From Pseudoalteromonas espejiana DSM 9414 (GTDB lineage: Bacteria > Pseudomonadota > Gammaproteobacteria > Enterobacterales > Alteromonadaceae): a DNA stretch of 64,000 bases. The DNA is taken from contig NZ_CP011028.1 in assembly GCF_002221525.1 (NCBI RefSeq), positions 1,499,001-1,563,000 on the forward strand, given 5' to 3'. The position numbers were made by a program, and so were the translations under genes. The stretch's first letter is position 1. Each line of letters begins with the position of its first letter. Under the pieces are notes generated by a model. It saw only the letters and a program-made list of their open reading frames with translations, did not search any database and was not told the origin of the DNA. This document shows positions 38,162-47,313 of this stretch, in pieces.

Positions 38162-39628
38162 TTATGCCCAGCTTATTAACTGGGTATTTTGCACAAGATC
38201 GCGTGGCAAAGAGTTTTTGATCTTATTTTTTTGCCATTTGCCTAGTCCTATCGGGCAGCCACATAAGGTTAGTACTACTTCGCCGCTGGCTTTTGTTACT
38301 TCTTCAAAGCGTATATCTTTACCATTAAAGTAGTCGTTTGCTTGCTCGTTTGTTAAAGCATACGTATTGCTTTTGCATTCATTACCAAACACGGTAGCAA
38401 ACTCGTGTGTGAGCCTTACTCCGTTTTTATGGATGATGCCTATTTGTATGCCTAAGCGTGCGTATTTAATCTTATTTTGCACGGCTTCAAATCCTTGTGG
38501 GAATAGCCACAGTTCTTTATCGCGCTGCATTAAATTACCCGGCAAGGCTTTTAAACCAAATTGTTTTTTAAGCTCGCTCATAAATGATGTTGTTTGTTTT
38601 TTATCAAACTCGTTAAACGGAAAGGCGCCTTTTTTAACGCTTTGGGTAGGATTATTGCAGCTTGCGAGTTTTTTAAATTTAGCAATAAAAAAACCTTCAC
38701 TGTCGAATGTTTGCGGCCACACATGTAAATAGCCCTCGGCGGTTGTTGCTTTTTCTGCCCCTTGAAATAAATCACTTAGCGATTGCGGCTCAATGTAGTC
38801 GCCAAATTCGCTAAGCAAGTAGTCGCATACTTTTTGGTTTTCGAGCGGGGTGAGCGTACAGGTTGAATACACCAGTGTACCGCTTGGTTTTAATGCGTAA
38901 AAAGCGCTTTTAATTAAATCTTTTTGAACTTGAGCAATTTCTATATTTGATTCTATTGACCAGTTTTTAAGTGCATCGGCGTCTTTACGTACGGTACCTT
39001 CGCCAGAGCAGGGTGCATCAAGCAAAATGCTATCAAAGCATTCAAACATATAGTTACCAAATATGACGCCATCAAAATGCGAAAGCGCACAGTTACCAAT
39101 GCCCATACGTTTAAGCGTAGCGCTAAGGACTTTTAAGCGTGATGACGAAAGTTCGTTGGCAACAAGTACGCCTTGGTTATTCATTATTGCGGCAAGTTGC
39201 GAAGTTTTAGAGCCAGGCGCTGATGCCATATCAAGTACGTAACTATCTTGTAAATCTGAGTTTTCAATACTTTGTTTTAGTGCCATAGGCGGCAGCATTG
39301 AGCTTGCCTCTTGCACATACATAGCGCCACTTAAATGTAGGTCGGTATTGCCTAATGCTAAATTTTGTTCTTCATCGCTTGGGCGTTCTAGCCAAAAACC
39401 CTCATTGCACCAGGGTATAGGTGTAAGTTGCCAATTTTTTTGATCCGCACGTTTTAAAAAATCTTCAATTGTTATTTTTAATGTATTAACACGAATAGAC
39501 TTTCTTAAAGGGCGACGGCACGCGTTTATAAAGTCTTCTAAATTGAGGTGCGCAGGTAAATAGGTTTTTACGTCGTCAATAAAGTGCTCAGGAATATAAG
39601 TGTTGGCGTTCACGGGGGGCTCGTACAT
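38162..39628 (-). CDS. rsmF: 16S rRNA (cytosine-1407-C5) methyltransferase
   Basis: A 488-residue methyltransferase that follows E. coli RsmF (479) over its length. The SAM site is [14 protein letters not shown] near residue 132, and the catalytic cysteines lie in [14 protein letters not shown] and [13 protein letters not shown]. The C-terminal PUA-like part includes [12 protein letters not shown]. It is a single gene reading toward the PhoD-like gene and divergent from the GntR gene at 39877. Confidence 0.96.
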   Translation of the reverse strand: MYEPPVNANTYIPEHFIDDVKTYLPAHLNLEDFINACRRPLRKSIRVNTLKITIEDFLKRADQKNWQLTPIPWCNEGFWLERPSDEEQNLALGNTDLHLSGAMYVQEASSMLPPMALKQSIENSDLQDSYVLDMASAPGSKTSQLAAIMNNQGVLVANELSSSRLKVLSATLKRMGIGNCALSHFDGVIFGNYMFECFDSILLDAPCSGEGTVRKDADALKNWSIESNIEIAQVQKDLIKSAFYALKPSGTLVYSTCTLTPLENQKVCDYLLSEFGDYIEPQSLSDLFQGAEKATTAEGYLHVWPQTFDSEGFFIAKFKKLASCNNPTQSVKKGAFPFNEFDKKQTTSFMSELKKQFGLKALPGNLMQRDKELWLFPQGFEAVQNKIKYARLGIQIGIIHKNGVRLTHEFATVFGNECKSNTYALTNEQANDYFNGKDIRFEEVTKASGEVVLTLCGCPIGLGKWQKNKIKNSLPRDLVQNTQLISWA

Positions 39629-39703
39629 TAAAAATAAAGCGTGATATTAGCACTTTTAAAGTGTTTTTTCAGCGTTAAATACTGAATTTGCATGCATGCA
39701 CTA

Positions 39704-39863
39704 TGTCGACACTTTGTGGTTTTAGTGCATTTTTAGTGCAGTTATATACGACTTTAGGTTAACGGTGTCGACAATAAGTGTGTTTTTTACTCATTTAGGT
39801 AGGGCTAAGGGTTGACATGTTTTTTTATTAAGCACATAGTTAACCCATCAATTGTCGACAATT
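39704..39863 (+). promoter_or_regulatory. Three TGTCGACA operator-like sites before the GntR gene
   Basis: TGTCGACA occurs at 39704-39711, 39766-39773 and 39853-39860. The last is inside the 14-base perfect palindrome AATTGTCGACAATT at 39850-39863, 13 bases before the gene start. Three identical 8-mers in 160 bases beside a FadR-type GntR regulator suggest autoregulatory operators. Inference; no binding data. Confidence 0.6.
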
Positions 39864-39876
39864 TATTTATGAAGCC

Positions 39877-40563
39877 ATGACGCAACCTTTTTTAAACGAT
39901 ACACCTATTACTACAGCATCTGATCAAGTGTTTGTAGATATGCGCCGCGAAATAGTAGAAGGCAGCATAGAGCAAGGCAGCAAAATATCTGAGCCGGAGC
40001 TTGCAAAGCGCTATGGTGTAAGCCGTGCCACGCTGAGAGAAGCATTAAATCGTTTAGAAAGCTGTTATTTAGTTGAGCGTAAAGCCAATGTAGGCTGCCG
40101 CGTAGTGGCACTTACTGCCGAGCGCTTAATTGAAGTGTATCAGGTTCGTAGCTCCCTTGAGGGCTTAGCATGTAGGCTTGCTGCCGACAATATGGAGCCC
40201 GAGGAAGTTAAAGGCTTAAAGCAATTACTTAATCAGCATTTGCAAACACAACGTGTAAAAGAGGGCGAATCGTACTATCAAGAAGCAGGCGATTTAGACT
40301 TTCACTATCGCATCATCAAAGGTAGTAAAAACGCACACTTAATCCACTTGTTATGTAATGAGCTTTATCAATTAATTCGTATGTACCGCGTGCAAATGGG
40401 TATGGTGGGGCCGCGTGTATCTAAAGCGTTTGATGAGCATTTAGCCATTATTAACGCGATAGAAAACCATGATGGTGAACTCGCTGAAATGCTGATGAAG
40501 CGACACATAAGTGCATCGCAGGCCAATATTCAAACCAAATTTGATGTATACCAATCAATATGA
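39877..40563 (+). CDS. GntR-family (FCD) regulator of the methylcitrate operon
   Basis: A 228-residue FadR-type GntR protein. Residues 15-80 form the winged helix (VFVDMRREIVEGSIEQGSKISEPELAKRYGVSRATLREALNRL), followed by a helical FCD ligand-binding domain with DLDFHYRIIKGSKN and a metal-binding-type His in DEHLAIINAI. It stands directly before prpB-prpC-acnD-prpF in the same direction, so it probably controls propionate catabolism, with 2-methylcitrate or a related acid as the likely ligand. Family members in this place are annotated as prp regulators. Confidence 0.88.
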   Translation: MTQPFLNDTPITTASDQVFVDMRREIVEGSIEQGSKISEPELAKRYGVSRATLREALNRLESCYLVERKANVGCRVVALTAERLIEVYQVRSSLEGLACRLAADNMEPEEVKGLKQLLNQHLQTQRVKEGESYYQEAGDLDFHYRIIKGSKNAHLIHLLCNELYQLIRMYRVQMGMVGPRVSKAFDEHLAIINAIENHDGELAEMLMKRHISASQANIQTKFDVYQSI

Positions 40564-40732
40564 GTATTCGAACAATTTAACTGATTAAATCGCTCTATAA
40601 CGTCGTTAAGAATTTTTTATTTAGAACCACTAAACATAAAAATTATTGCCTAGGTATAGAACGATTTTCTTAGCGTTAAATAGACTTCATAAACATACAG
40701 ATTGGTATTAGTCATAAAAAGAAACTACTGAA

Positions 40733-40762
40733 AGCTAAAAGCTAACAGCTAACAGCTAACAG
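40733..40762 (+). repeat. Four 7-bp tandem repeats upstream of prpB
   Basis: One AGCTAAA unit is followed by three AGCTAAC units and a partial AG, about 80 bases before the prpB ATG. It could be a slippage-prone spacer or a direct-repeat regulator site in the prp promoter. Confidence 0.7.
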
Positions 40763-40840
40763 AGCAGTAAAACAGTCACAATTTAAGATTAAAACTATAA
40801 GTTACTCCATGTAGCAACCGTTCAAAGTGAGGAGAAAGTA

Positions 40841-41719
40841 ATGTCAGCAGGATTAAAATTTAAACAGGCTATTGCTAATAACCGCCCATTGCAGGTAGTA
40901 GGTACTATTAATGCCTACACAGCAATGATGGCTGAAAAAATGGGCCACCAAGCTATATATCTCTCTGGTGCCGGTGTGGCTAATGCCTCTTTTGGTATGC
41001 CTGATTTAGGTATGACCAGCCTTGATAACGTACTTGAAGATATTCGTCGTATAACCGGTGCAAGCGATTTACCACTACTTGTAGATGCCGATACAGGGTG
41101 GGGCGGCGCGTTTAATATTGCGCGTACCGTTAAAGAAATGACCAAAGCAGGCGCGGCGGGTTTTCACATTGAAGACCAAGTAGCGCAAAAGCGTTGTGGT
41201 CATCGCCCTAATAAAGAAATTGTAAGCCAAGGTGAAATGGTTGACCGCATTAAAGCGGCGGTTGATGCTAAAACCGATAACGACTTTTATATAATGGCCC
41301 GCACCGATGCGTTTCAAAAAGAAGGCTTAAGTGCCGCGATTGACCGCGCAGCTGCCTGTGTTGAGGCTGGTGCAGACGCAATTTTTGCAGAAGCCGTGCA
41401 CGACCTTGCCGATTACCAAGCATTTGCAAAAGCGATTAATGTTCCTATTTTGGCAAACATTACTGAATTTGGCCAAACACCTATTTACACAAAAGAGCAG
41501 TTAAGCGAGGTAGGTGTTGAAATGGTGCTTTACCCACTTAGTGCGTTTAGAGCCATGAATAAAGCCGCGCTTAATGTGTACTCTGCCATTTTAAATGAGG
41601 GCTCGCAGCAAAGCCAAATTGAGAACATGCAAACACGCGCCGAGTTATACGACTTTTTAGATTACCACACATACGAAAACACACTTGATAACCTTTTTTC
41701 ATCAAAATCTGGCAAATAA
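40841..41719 (+). CDS. prpB: 2-methylisocitrate lyase
   Basis: Cleaves 2-methylisocitrate into pyruvate and succinate, the last step of the methylcitrate cycle. The 292-residue protein belongs to the isocitrate-lyase superfamily: [21 protein letters not shown] near residue 79, the active-site Cys in [12 protein letters not shown] near 118, and [11 protein letters not shown] near 150. A GAGGAGAAAG site precedes the ATG. First gene of the prp operon. Confidence 0.95.
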   Translation: MSAGLKFKQAIANNRPLQVVGTINAYTAMMAEKMGHQAIYLSGAGVANASFGMPDLGMTSLDNVLEDIRRITGASDLPLLVDADTGWGGAFNIARTVKEMTKAGAAGFHIEDQVAQKRCGHRPNKEIVSQGEMVDRIKAAVDAKTDNDFYIMARTDAFQKEGLSAAIDRAAACVEAGADAIFAEAVHDLADYQAFAKAINVPILANITEFGQTPIYTKEQLSEVGVEMVLYPLSAFRAMNKAALNVYSAILNEGSQQSQIENMQTRAELYDFLDYHTYENTLDNLFSSKSGK

Positions 41720-41767
41720 TAACTATTAAAATAGATAACACACACAAATTTAAGATAGGAGAAGATC

Positions 41768-42895
41768 ATGGTAGATAAAGCATTAGGCGGTGCAGGCTTA
41801 CGCGGCCAAGTAGCAGGGCAAACAGCATTATGTACAGTAGGGCAAACAGGCTCTGGTTTAACGTATTGTGGTTACGATATTAGCGAACTTGCCGAAAAAG
41901 CGCAGTTTGAAGAAGTGTCTTTTTTACTTTCGCGCGGAGAGCTACCAACAGCCAGTGAATTGGCTGAATATAAAGCTAAATTAAAAAGCTTACGTGGCCT
42001 GCCAGATGCACTAAAAACCGTGCTTGAAAATATTCCTAAAGACGCGCACCCAATGGATGTTATGCGTACCGGTTGCTCTATGCTGGGTAACCTAGAAATG
42101 GAACTTGATTTTAGCCAAGCAAACGATGCGATTGACCGTATGGTTGCGCTCTTCCCAAGCATTATTTGTTATTGGTACCGCTTTACACACGATGGCGTTC
42201 GCATTGAAACCCAAACTGATGACGACTCAGTAGGCGCGCACTTTTTAAATTTATTACACGACAAAGCACCGAGCGAGCTTTTTGCTCAAGTAATGAATGT
42301 GTCACTAATTTTATACGCAGAGCATGAGTTTAACGCTTCTACCTTTACGGGGCGCGTGTGTGCATCAACGCTTTCTGATATTCATTCTTGTGTAACGGGT
42401 GCTATTGGCACGCTACGTGGGCCACTTCATGGTGGTGCTAATGAGGCCGCTATGGATATGATTCAAAACTTTACGAGTGCAGAGCACGCCGAGCAAGAAG
42501 TTATGGGCATGTTAGAGCGCAAAGATAAAATAATGGGCTTTGGCCACGCTATTTACCGCGAGTCGGATCCGCGTAACGTAATTATTAAAAAGTTCTCTGA
42601 AAAACTAGCGGCTGAGGTGGGTGATGATGTGCTTTACCCTGTGTCGGTTAGGTGTGAAGAAGTAATGTGGCGCGAGAAAAAACTGTTTTGTAATGCCGAT
42701 TTTTTCCATGCATCGGCATATCACTTTATGGATATTCCAACCAAATTGTTTACGCCAATATTTGTTATGAGCCGTGTTACAGGCTGGACTGCACATGTTA
42801 AAGAGCAGCGTGCTAATAACCGTATTATTCGCCCAAGTGCAGATTACACAGGGCCAGACGCACGCAGCTACACGCCAATTGAATCAAGAGGCTGA
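41768..42895 (+). CDS. prpC: 2-methylcitrate synthase
   Basis: Condenses propionyl-CoA with oxaloacetate. The 375-residue citrate-synthase-type protein has the catalytic His motifs LYAEHEFNASTF and GPLHGGANEAAMDM, and MGFGHAIYRESDPRN with the third catalytic region nearby. Its length and its place between prpB and acnD indicate PrpC rather than the TCA-cycle enzyme. An AGGAGA site precedes the ATG. Confidence 0.94.
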   Translation: MVDKALGGAGLRGQVAGQTALCTVGQTGSGLTYCGYDISELAEKAQFEEVSFLLSRGELPTASELAEYKAKLKSLRGLPDALKTVLENIPKDAHPMDVMRTGCSMLGNLEMELDFSQANDAIDRMVALFPSIICYWYRFTHDGVRIETQTDDDSVGAHFLNLLHDKAPSELFAQVMNVSLILYAEHEFNASTFTGRVCASTLSDIHSCVTGAIGTLRGPLHGGANEAAMDMIQNFTSAEHAEQEVMGMLERKDKIMGFGHAIYRESDPRNVIIKKFSEKLAAEVGDDVLYPVSVRCEEVMWREKKLFCNADFFHASAYHFMDIPTKLFTPIFVMSRVTGWTAHVKEQRANNRIIRPSADYTGPDARSYTPIESRG

Positions 42896-42902
42896 TTGCA
42901 TA

Positions 42903-42942
42903 ATACCAATCCGCAATAAAACTTAATTAATCGGATTGGTAT
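42903..42942. repeat. 40-bp palindromic ATACCAAT repeat (copy B)
   Basis: ATACCAATCCG and CGGATTGGTAT form a perfect 11-bp inverted repeat around an A/T-rich centre. It is the same length as, and 31/40 identical (in reverse complement) to, the copy at 35226. Located between prpC and acnD. Confidence 0.7.
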
Positions 42943-43007
42943 AGGGTGAGCAATACGCTCACCTTTTCGCCTTTTTATTTCCCGTCACCTATTAGCGAAC
43001 ATGTATT

Positions 43008-45617
43008 ATGACCATAATTAATAACACCCAATACCGAAAACCCTTACCCGGCTCCAATGTAGATTACTACGACACGCAAGCTGCGGTAGATGCAATAAAG
43101 CCAGGCGCTTATGCCACATTGCCTTACACATCGCGTGTACTTGCCGAAAACTTAGTACGCCGCTGTGAGCCCGCTATGCTAACCGATGCGCTTGAACAGC
43201 TTATTGAACGCAAACAAGATTTAGATTTTCCGTGGTATCCGGCGCGCGTAGTGTGTCACGATATTTTAGGCCAAACTGCCTTGGTTGATTTAGCAGGCCT
43301 GCGCGATGCTATTGCCCAAAAAGGCGGGGATCCGTCAAAAGTGAATCCTGTAGTACCAACACAGCTAATTGTTGATCACTCATTAGCGGTAGAGCACGCA
43401 GGTTTTGACCCTGAAGCATTTGAAAAAAACCGTGCAATAGAAGATAGACGCAACGATGACCGTTTTCATTTTATAAACTGGACTAAAACAGCCTTTAAAA
43501 ATATTGATGTTATTCCGCCTGGTAACGGCATTATGCATCAAATTAACCTTGAAAAAATGTCGCCTGTTATTCAAAACCGCGATGGTATTGCATTCCCCGA
43601 TACCTTAGTAGGTACCGACAGCCATACCCCGCATGTTGATGCACTAGGCGTAATTGCTGTAGGCGTAGGTGGGCTTGAAGCCGAAAGCGTAATGCTTGGC
43701 CGCGCCTCGTACATGCGCTTGCCTGACATTGTAGGTGTTGAGCTTACAGGTACTCGTCAGCCTGGTATTACCGCCACCGACATAGTGCTGGCTATTACCG
43801 AGTTTTTACGCGCTCAGCGTGTGGTATCAACCTATTTAGAATTTTACGGTGAAGGCGCTGATGCACTAACCCTTGGCGATAGGGCAACTATTTCAAACAT
43901 GACGCCAGAATTTGGTGCAACTGCGGCAATGTTTTATATAGATGATAAAACAATAGATTATTTGCGTTTAACAGGGCGTGATGAAGAGCAAATAGCGCTT
44001 GTAGAAAACTACGCTAAAACGGCAGGCCTTTGGAGCGATAGTTTAACAACCGCAAAGTATGAGCGTGTTTTGACCTTTGATTTATCAAGCGTTGGACGCA
44101 ATATTGCTGGGCCTTCAAATCCGCATCGTCGTGTATCAACGAGCGATTTAGCAAAAGAAGGTATATCAGGCAAGGTAGAAAACGAGGAAGGCTTAATGCC
44201 AGATGGCGCATGTATTATTGCTGCTATTACCAGTTGTACTAACACGAGTAACCCACGAAACGTGATTGCAGCAGGGCTTATTGCTCGTAATGCAAATGCC
44301 AAAGGCTTAATGCGTAAACCGTGGGTTAAAACATCTCTAGCGCCGGGTTCTAAGGCGGTGCAATCTTACCTTGAAGAGGCAAACTTACTCCCAGAGCTTG
44401 AAAAGCTCGGCTTTGGTATTGTTGGTTTTGCCTGTACTACCTGTAACGGCATGAGCGGCGCATTAGACCCTGTTATTCAAAAAGAAGTAATCGATCGCGA
44501 TTTATACGCAACAGCGGTGCTTTCGGGTAATCGTAACTTTGATGGGCGTATTCATCCCTATGCTAAGCAAGCGTTTTTAGCGTCACCGCCATTAGTTGTA
44601 GCTTATGCTATTGCCGGTACTATTCGTTTTGATATTGAAAAAGATAGTTTAGGGCAAGATCAAAATGGTAACGATATAACGCTAAAAGATTTATGGCCAA
44701 GCGATGAAGAAATAGACGAAGTAATAAAACAAAGCGTAAAGCCAGAGCAATTTAAAAAAGTATACGAGCCTATGTTTGATTTAACCGTAGATTATGGTGA
44801 AGACAACGACCCACTTTATAACTGGCGCGAGCAAAGTACGTATATTCGCCGCCCGCCATATTGGGAAGGCGCACTTGCAGGTGAACGCACCATGACCGGC
44901 ATGCGCGCTCTTGCTGTACTTGGCGATAACATTACAACGGATCATTTATCGCCATCAAACGCAATTATGGCAAGCAGTGCTGCAGGTGAATACCTGACTA
45001 AAATGAATGTGCCAGAGGAAGATTTTAACTCGTACGCAACGCACCGAGGCGATCATTTAACAGCGCAGCGTGCCACGTTTGCAAACCCTAAATTGTTAAA
45101 CGAAATGGTGCTTAATGAAAACGGCGAAGTTAAACAAGGTTCATACGCACGATTAGAGCCACAAGGCACTAATACCCGTATGTGGGAAGCAATAGAAGCT
45201 TATATGCAGCGTAAACAGCCGCTAATAATTGTAGCGGGTGCCGATTATGGCCAAGGCTCGTCTCGCGATTGGGCTGCAAAAGGCGTAAGGCTTGCAGGCG
45301 TAGAAGTGATAGCCGCAGAAGGCTTTGAGCGCATACACCGTACTAACTTAATTGGTATGGGTGTTTTACCGCTTGAATTTAAACCAGGCACTACCCGCAA
45401 AACGCTTAACATTGATGGCAGCGAAAGCTTTGATGTAAAAGGCGAGCCAACACCTGGCGCTACCATTGATTTGGTGATTACGCGTAAAAATGGTGAGGTA
45501 CTAACGGTACCTATGAAGTGCCGACTTGATACGCAAGAGGAGCTTTCTATTTATGCTGCTGGTGGTGTATTACAGCGTTTTGCACAAGACTTTTTAGAAG
45601 CAACGCAATCAGCATAA
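43008..45617 (+). CDS. acnD: 2-methylcitrate dehydratase, Fe/S-dependent (AcnD)
   Basis: An aconitase-like enzyme that dehydrates 2-methylcitrate to methylaconitate. The 869-residue protein has cluster ligands in ITSCTNTSNPRN near residue 410 and CTTCNGMSG near 475-478, DSHTPHVDALGV near 205, and the C-terminal swivel domain with YGQGSSRDWAAKG. It belongs to the AcnD branch, which needs PrpF, encoded just downstream, instead of PrpD. Confidence 0.95.
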   Translation: MTIINNTQYRKPLPGSNVDYYDTQAAVDAIKPGAYATLPYTSRVLAENLVRRCEPAMLTDALEQLIERKQDLDFPWYPARVVCHDILGQTALVDLAGLRDAIAQKGGDPSKVNPVVPTQLIVDHSLAVEHAGFDPEAFEKNRAIEDRRNDDRFHFINWTKTAFKNIDVIPPGNGIMHQINLEKMSPVIQNRDGIAFPDTLVGTDSHTPHVDALGVIAVGVGGLEAESVMLGRASYMRLPDIVGVELTGTRQPGITATDIVLAITEFLRAQRVVSTYLEFYGEGADALTLGDRATISNMTPEFGATAAMFYIDDKTIDYLRLTGRDEEQIALVENYAKTAGLWSDSLTTAKYERVLTFDLSSVGRNIAGPSNPHRRVSTSDLAKEGISGKVENEEGLMPDGACIIAAITSCTNTSNPRNVIAAGLIARNANAKGLMRKPWVKTSLAPGSKAVQSYLEEANLLPELEKLGFGIVGFACTTCNGMSGALDPVIQKEVIDRDLYATAVLSGNRNFDGRIHPYAKQAFLASPPLVVAYAIAGTIRFDIEKDSLGQDQNGNDITLKDLWPSDEEIDEVIKQSVKPEQFKKVYEPMFDLTVDYGEDNDPLYNWREQSTYIRRPPYWEGALAGERTMTGMRALAVLGDNITTDHLSPSNAIMASSAAGEYLTKMNVPEEDFNSYATHRGDHLTAQRATFANPKLLNEMVLNENGEVKQGSYARLEPQGTNTRMWEAIEAYMQRKQPLIIVAGADYGQGSSRDWAAKGVRLAGVEVIAAEGFERIHRTNLIGMGVLPLEFKPGTTRKTLNIDGSESFDVKGEPTPGATIDLVITRKNGEVLTVPMKCRLDTQEELSIYAAGGVLQRFAQDFLEATQSA

Positions 45618-45629
45618 GGGGCGTGCAGT

Positions 45630-46796
45630 ATGTTTAAACCACAAATTAAAGTACCAGCAACTTACATGCGTGGCGGCACCAGTAAAGGCGTGTTTTTTAA
45701 ATTAACCGATTTACCAAAACCTGCCCAAGTGGCAGGTGAGGCCCGCGATAATCTATTACTACGTGTTATAGGCAGCCCCGACCCATACGGCAAACAAACC
45801 GATGGTATGGGCGGTGCTACATCAAGTACCAGTAAAACAGTTATTTTAATTAAAAGTGAGCAACCTAACCACGATGTTGATTATTTATTTGGGCAAGTTG
45901 CCATTGATAAACCATTTGTAGATTGGAGCGGTAACTGCGGTAATTTAACCTCCGCTGTAGGCGCATTTGCAATAACGAATGGCTTAGTTGATAAAAGCAA
46001 AGTGCCCGAAAATGGCGTTGCTATTGTGCGTGTGTGGCAAGCTAATATTAAAAAAAGTATTTTAGTTCATGTGCCTATGACCAATGGTGAAGTTCAAGAA
46101 ACCGGTGATTTTGAGCTCGACGGTGTTACCTTTGCTGCCGCTGAGGTAAAGCTTGAGTTTTTAGACCCAGCCGATGGAGAAGGCGCGTTATTTCCAACAG
46201 GTAACGTAGTGGATAACTTAGAAGTACCAGGAGTCGGCACTTTAACAGCCACCATGATCAACGCAGGTATTCCTACTGTATTTATTAATGCAGATGATAT
46301 TGGCTATACCGGCACTGAGCTACAAGATGACATAAATAATGATGTTACCGCGCTTGAAAAGCTCGAAACTATTCGCGCTTACGGCGCAGTAAAAATGGGG
46401 TTAATTACTAATATTAACGAAGCACAAGCGCGCCAACATACACCTAAAGTAGCATTTGTTGCAGGGCCCGCAGACTACACATCGTCGAGTAATAAGCATA
46501 TTAGTGCAAACAGTATTAACTTATTAGTACGCGCTATGTCGATGGGCAAGCTTCACCATGCAATGATGGGCACTGCCGCAGTTGCTATTGGTACAGCTGC
46601 AGCCATAGAAGGTACGCTTGTAAATATAGCTGCTGGTGGCGGTGCGTTAAATGAAGTTAACTTTGGTCACCCCTCGGGCACGCTAAAAGTAGGGGCTGAA
46701 GCTAAAAATATAAAGGGTGACTGGCAAGTTACCAAAGCTAGTATGAGCCGAAGTGCTCGTGTACTTATGGAAGGGGTTGTAAGGGTTCCTCAATAG
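45630..46796 (+). CDS. prpF: Methylaconitate isomerase PrpF
   Basis: Isomerises the methylaconitate formed by AcnD so that it can be hydrated to 2-methylisocitrate. The 388-residue protein starts IKVPATYMRGGTSKGVFF and has GMGGATSSTSKTV, WSGNCGNLTSAVGAFAI and ANSINLLVRAMSMGKLHHAMMGTAA, all typical of the family. It starts 12 bases after acnD and ends the operon. Confidence 0.95.
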   Translation: MFKPQIKVPATYMRGGTSKGVFFKLTDLPKPAQVAGEARDNLLLRVIGSPDPYGKQTDGMGGATSSTSKTVILIKSEQPNHDVDYLFGQVAIDKPFVDWSGNCGNLTSAVGAFAITNGLVDKSKVPENGVAIVRVWQANIKKSILVHVPMTNGEVQETGDFELDGVTFAAAEVKLEFLDPADGEGALFPTGNVVDNLEVPGVGTLTATMINAGIPTVFINADDIGYTGTELQDDINNDVTALEKLETIRAYGAVKMGLITNINEAQARQHTPKVAFVAGPADYTSSSNKHISANSINLLVRAMSMGKLHHAMMGTAAVAIGTAAAIEGTLVNIAAGGGALNEVNFGHPSGTLKVGAEAKNIKGDWQVTKASMSRSARVLMEGVVRVPQ

Positions 46797-47313
46797 TCTA
46801 CATTTTAATTAACGGCAACAAACGTTGCCGTTAATGTGTACCTCAAATTATGGATAAATATTTATATTTATTCATCATGTTCTAAACTTTATGTTTAGGC
46901 TCTCTTCAACAAAAATTTAGCTTCAAAGTCTAATGATTTTTCATTACATACTGCTGAATGAGCTTTTTTTTATGTGTATACGCCGCATTTACTTGAAGAA
47001 TATTATTAACAAACTAAATTAAATGTAATATTCACTTAATATTGTGAATATATTGTACGTTAGAGCGATGCATCTTAATATTTTTAACATAGGTTATTGA
47101 AAGATAGTAAAGGTTATGAAGAAGCGTCGTTTAATTTGTGGTAAAAACATTCACTTTAAATGTATAAAGATGTAGCAAAAACTTATTACTTAATGTTACT
47201 TTAATCTATAAGTAACAAAGGTTGTTATTGTGTGTCTGTTTTTCTGTAAACTTTCACATGCATATTAACAAAATAATTTCTAATACTCATTGCAGGCTAT
47301 CAAGGAGAAATAA
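46797..47313. other. Intergenic region before the lipoprotein cassette
   Basis: Besides the hairpin after prpF, this AT-rich 517-base stretch holds no convincing gene. A 19-codon frame from 47116 with an AAAGG nearby was seen but cannot be supported. An A/T-rich palindrome (GATAAATATTTATATTTATTC) lies near 46854. It most likely carries the promoter of the gene at 47314. Confidence 0.5.
46808..46835 (+). terminator. Perfect hairpin after prpF
   Basis: ATTAACGGCAAC and GTTGCCGTTAAT form a 12-bp stem with an AAAC loop, 11 bases after the prpF stop. No T tract follows, so it may stabilise the mRNA end or act with Rho rather than alone. Confidence 0.6.

Noticed and set aside
47116..47175. 19-codon frame with an AAAGG before it, as a small peptide or leader gene
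   Set aside because: Too short, no matching family, and no attenuator follows.
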